Shown piece by piece: positions 62,413 to 64,000 of a DNA stretch of 64,000 nt. The notes below the pieces were generated by a model. It was given only the letters and a program-made list of their open reading frames with translations, did no database searches and had not been told where the DNA came from. The stretch is from Clostridium gelidum (GTDB taxonomy: Bacteria; Bacillota; Clostridia; Clostridiales; Clostridiaceae), in assembly GCF_019977655.1 (NCBI RefSeq), contig NZ_AP024849.1, forward strand, positions 2,389,001-2,453,000, written 5' to 3'. Numbering within the stretch: position 1 is the stretch's first letter; every line of letters starts with the position of its first letter. Position numbers and translations under genes: made by a program.

Positions 62413-64000
62413 ATGCAAGAAATTCAATTAGTATATTTTTGTTTACTTGAATCAGATACGGGATTAAATAATACTGAGTTAACGTTTAGTAATCAATTTG
62501 AATTTAGTATTAAAAAATTAGATAAAGAAAACCTTAGGTGTAAAGTTCTGATTAGCCGAAAAAAAACGGATAATATTACTGAAGAATTTTGGGGGAAAGA
62601 AAAACATGTAAGTAGGGTTGATTTACTTGTAGGAGAAAATGGCGCAGGTAAAACTACGATAATGAAGTGTTTAGGGGGGCGTGATTATACTTATACGAAA
62701 TGGTTTGCTATTTATAAGGAAGTAGTAGATCAAAACTTAAATTGGTTTTTTGATGCAAATGTGGATTATCCGTTTAGTATAGAAATATTAGAGGGGTGGA
62801 ATATAGAAAATATTATTGAACCAAAAGAAATATATGACTCATCCATGATAGCTGAGTACATTCCTAATGCATTAGATAGAGAGTTTCAGAAGATTAAAGC
62901 CTCATCAGTGTACAAGTTTGTTAAGCAAGAATTAGATATACTTCAGAAGGATTTTCCAGCTGAAAAATTAGCTTATAACTTTAATATTAGGGTTGATACT
63001 AATTTTATGGTTAAGTACTTGAAAAATGAAAAATTGAATATATATTTAAAAAATATATTAGAGACAGCTACTTGTATGATAAGCAAAAGTAAAGAATTTA
63101 AGTTAAACATTAGAACTAAAGAACAGTATGGTTATGGTGAAATAGATGAAGAGTATATTAAATATAGGCAATATGTAGATTCATTATTAGTAGAATGTTT
63201 CTATAAGGAGATGTTTTCAACAGAACGACTAAATTTAATAAAAATGATTATATATGTATTTTGGATAATGTATACTATTACCAATGTAAAAAATACTAGG
63301 GTTTTGGATTTTGAATGCAATGTTAATTCGTTATCAGAATTTAATCGTTATCTAAAAAGAGCGTTGAATCATATTATTAAGAAATCAAAAGATGAAAGTA
63401 ATATAATTAAAATAGTAAGAGATTATATAGAGTTTGATTTTATAGAAAAATTATTTTTATCAGTAAAAAAAGGATGGACTAAAATAAGAATTGGATCTAC
63501 AGTAGGTATTGAATGTACAATTTTGTTAAATAAAAAGTTGAATAAAGAAATAGATGAGAAGTTAATTGAGATTATTGATTTTACACAGAAAATTGAGAGT
63601 TATTCAAATAGTGATGATACAAAGTTAGTGAAATTACTATGGGTTGACTTTTGTAATATGAGTTCAGGAGAAAAGGAGCTCATATATTTATTTTCTAAGA
63701 TATATGATATTTTATCATTGAATGTAATTAAAGATGAGGAAGATGACTTTGAAGTTGAACTGTATGTTCAAGCTTCAAATTATTTGTTGCTTTTAGATGA
63801 ACCTGATTTAGCATTTCACCCTGAATGGTCAAGAAAATCAATATATTATGTAACAAAATTTATAAATGATTTACTTAGTGGAACTGATAAAAAATGCCAA
63901 CTTATTATTACGACTCATTCTCCATTTATGGTTTCTGATATGCCTTCAGATTATGTTACATGCATTAAAAAGAACACAGATGAAAATAAAAGTACTTATC
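62413..64000 (+). CDS. Large AAA-family ATPase (ABC/SMC-like), incomplete at the window edge
   Basis: At least 529 residues are open from ATG 62413 (TAGGAG site eight bases upstream) to the end of the window. Walker A is LLVGENGAGKTTIMK (about residue 78), the ABC-like signature is FCNMSSGEKELIYLF (about 418), Walker B is LLLLDEPDLAFHPEWSRK (about 460), and the switch His is in LIITTHSPFMVSD (about 500). Between residues ~90 and ~410 lies a helical insertion. This architecture is typical of AAA_21-type ATPases found in anti-phage and nuclease-partner systems. The C-terminus and any partner gene are beyond the window, so no system is named. Confidence 0.85.
   Translation, partial: MQEIQLVYFCLLESDTGLNNTELTFSNQFEFSIKKLDKENLRCKVLISRKKTDNITEEFWGKEKHVSRVDLLVGENGAGKTTIMKCLGGRDYTYTKWFAIYKEVVDQNLNWFFDANVDYPFSIEILEGWNIENIIEPKEIYDSSMIAEYIPNALDREFQKIKASSVYKFVKQELDILQKDFPAEKLAYNFNIRVDTNFMVKYLKNEKLNIYLKNILETATCMISKSKEFKLNIRTKEQYGYGEIDEEYIKYRQYVDSLLVECFYKEMFSTERLNLIKMIIYVFWIMYTITNVKNTRVLDFECNVNSLSEFNRYLKRALNHIIKKSKDESNIIKIVRDYIEFDFIEKLFLSVKKGWTKIRIGSTVGIECTILLNKKLNKEIDEKLIEIIDFTQKIESYSNSDDTKLVKLLWVDFCNMSSGEKELIYLFSKIYDILSLNVIKDEEDDFEVELYVQASNYLLLLDEPDLAFHPEWSRKSIYYVTKFINDLLSGTDKKCQLIITTHSPFMVSDMPSDYVTCIKKNTDENKSTY

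Overview
The window is A+T-rich, densely packed DNA from a spore-forming, fermentative Firmicute, most likely Clostridium sensu stricto near the C. beijerinckii / C. butyricum group. That placement is inferred from gene content: an alpha/beta-type small acid-soluble spore protein, a Spo0E-like phosphatase, a PdaB-like deacetylase, a YtaF-like membrane protein, a T-box leader, strong GGAGG ribosome sites and frequent TTG/GTG starts. No rRNA, tRNA, CRISPR array or complete transposase gene was found.

Layout. 1-9 kb: a DUF1648 membrane protein, a T-box leader whose next gene is a nitroreductase and then valS, a chemoreceptor, and a secreted LRR/Ig-like protein. 9-16.6 kb: TerC-family protein, folC, a 197-bp element with inverted ends, a HIRAN-domain protein, a cell-wall-binding lipoprotein-like secreted protein, a TSCPD protein, a beta-propeller protein and a DUF4364 regulator. 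16.8-24.2 kb: a glycan-use locus (GH30, GPH-type sugar symporter, AraC regulator, GH42 beta-galactosidase, ROK kinase) with a candidate CcpA site and a 22-bp palindrome ahead of GH30. 24.4-32.5 kb: pdaB-like gene, a two-OB-fold SSB-like protein, dapH, a patA-like aminotransferase, ppnP, a ferritin-like protein, sppA, an RDD protein and a HAD hydrolase. 32.5-34.6 kb: an accessory patch with two MerR-type promoters, a frameshifted HD-domain gene, tiny membrane peptides and an MNT-HEPN toxin-antitoxin pair. 34.7-37.5 kb: asd-dapA-dapB on the minus strand, which with dapH and the aminotransferase forms most of the acetylase route to diaminopimelate. 37.8-44 kb: SASP, methyltransferase, hslO, alpha-amylase, YdcF-like protein, RluF-like enzyme.

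44-52.5 kb: a small unknown protein, a histidine kinase and an OmpR regulator lie just before a TolC-like / HlyD-like / MacB-type ABC exporter set and a small membrane protein. Both downstream promoters carry direct repeats placed where an OmpR-type regulator could bind. 52.6-56.7 kb: ytaF, leuA, a methyltransferase flanked by an ~85-nt direct repeat, and an unlisted Spo0E-like gene. 57-60.5 kb: two AAA-ATPase/PD-(D/E)XK paralogues, the second broken by a ~214-nt deletion, with mosaic identity. Then rbsK, a gene-poor stretch, and an incomplete AAA ATPase of the SMC/ABC-like type running off the right edge.

The most unusual signal is a family of six ~100-150-nt hairpin-rich repeats. Five sit in the sense orientation directly on the stop codon of the upstream gene, and at least one copy keeps the main stem with a different sequence. 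Other points worth following are the two MerR-style promoters sharing a TACAA-N2-TTGTA dyad, the MNT-HEPN pair with exact diagnostic motifs, the TolC-like exporter in an apparent monoderm, and the T-box separated from valS.
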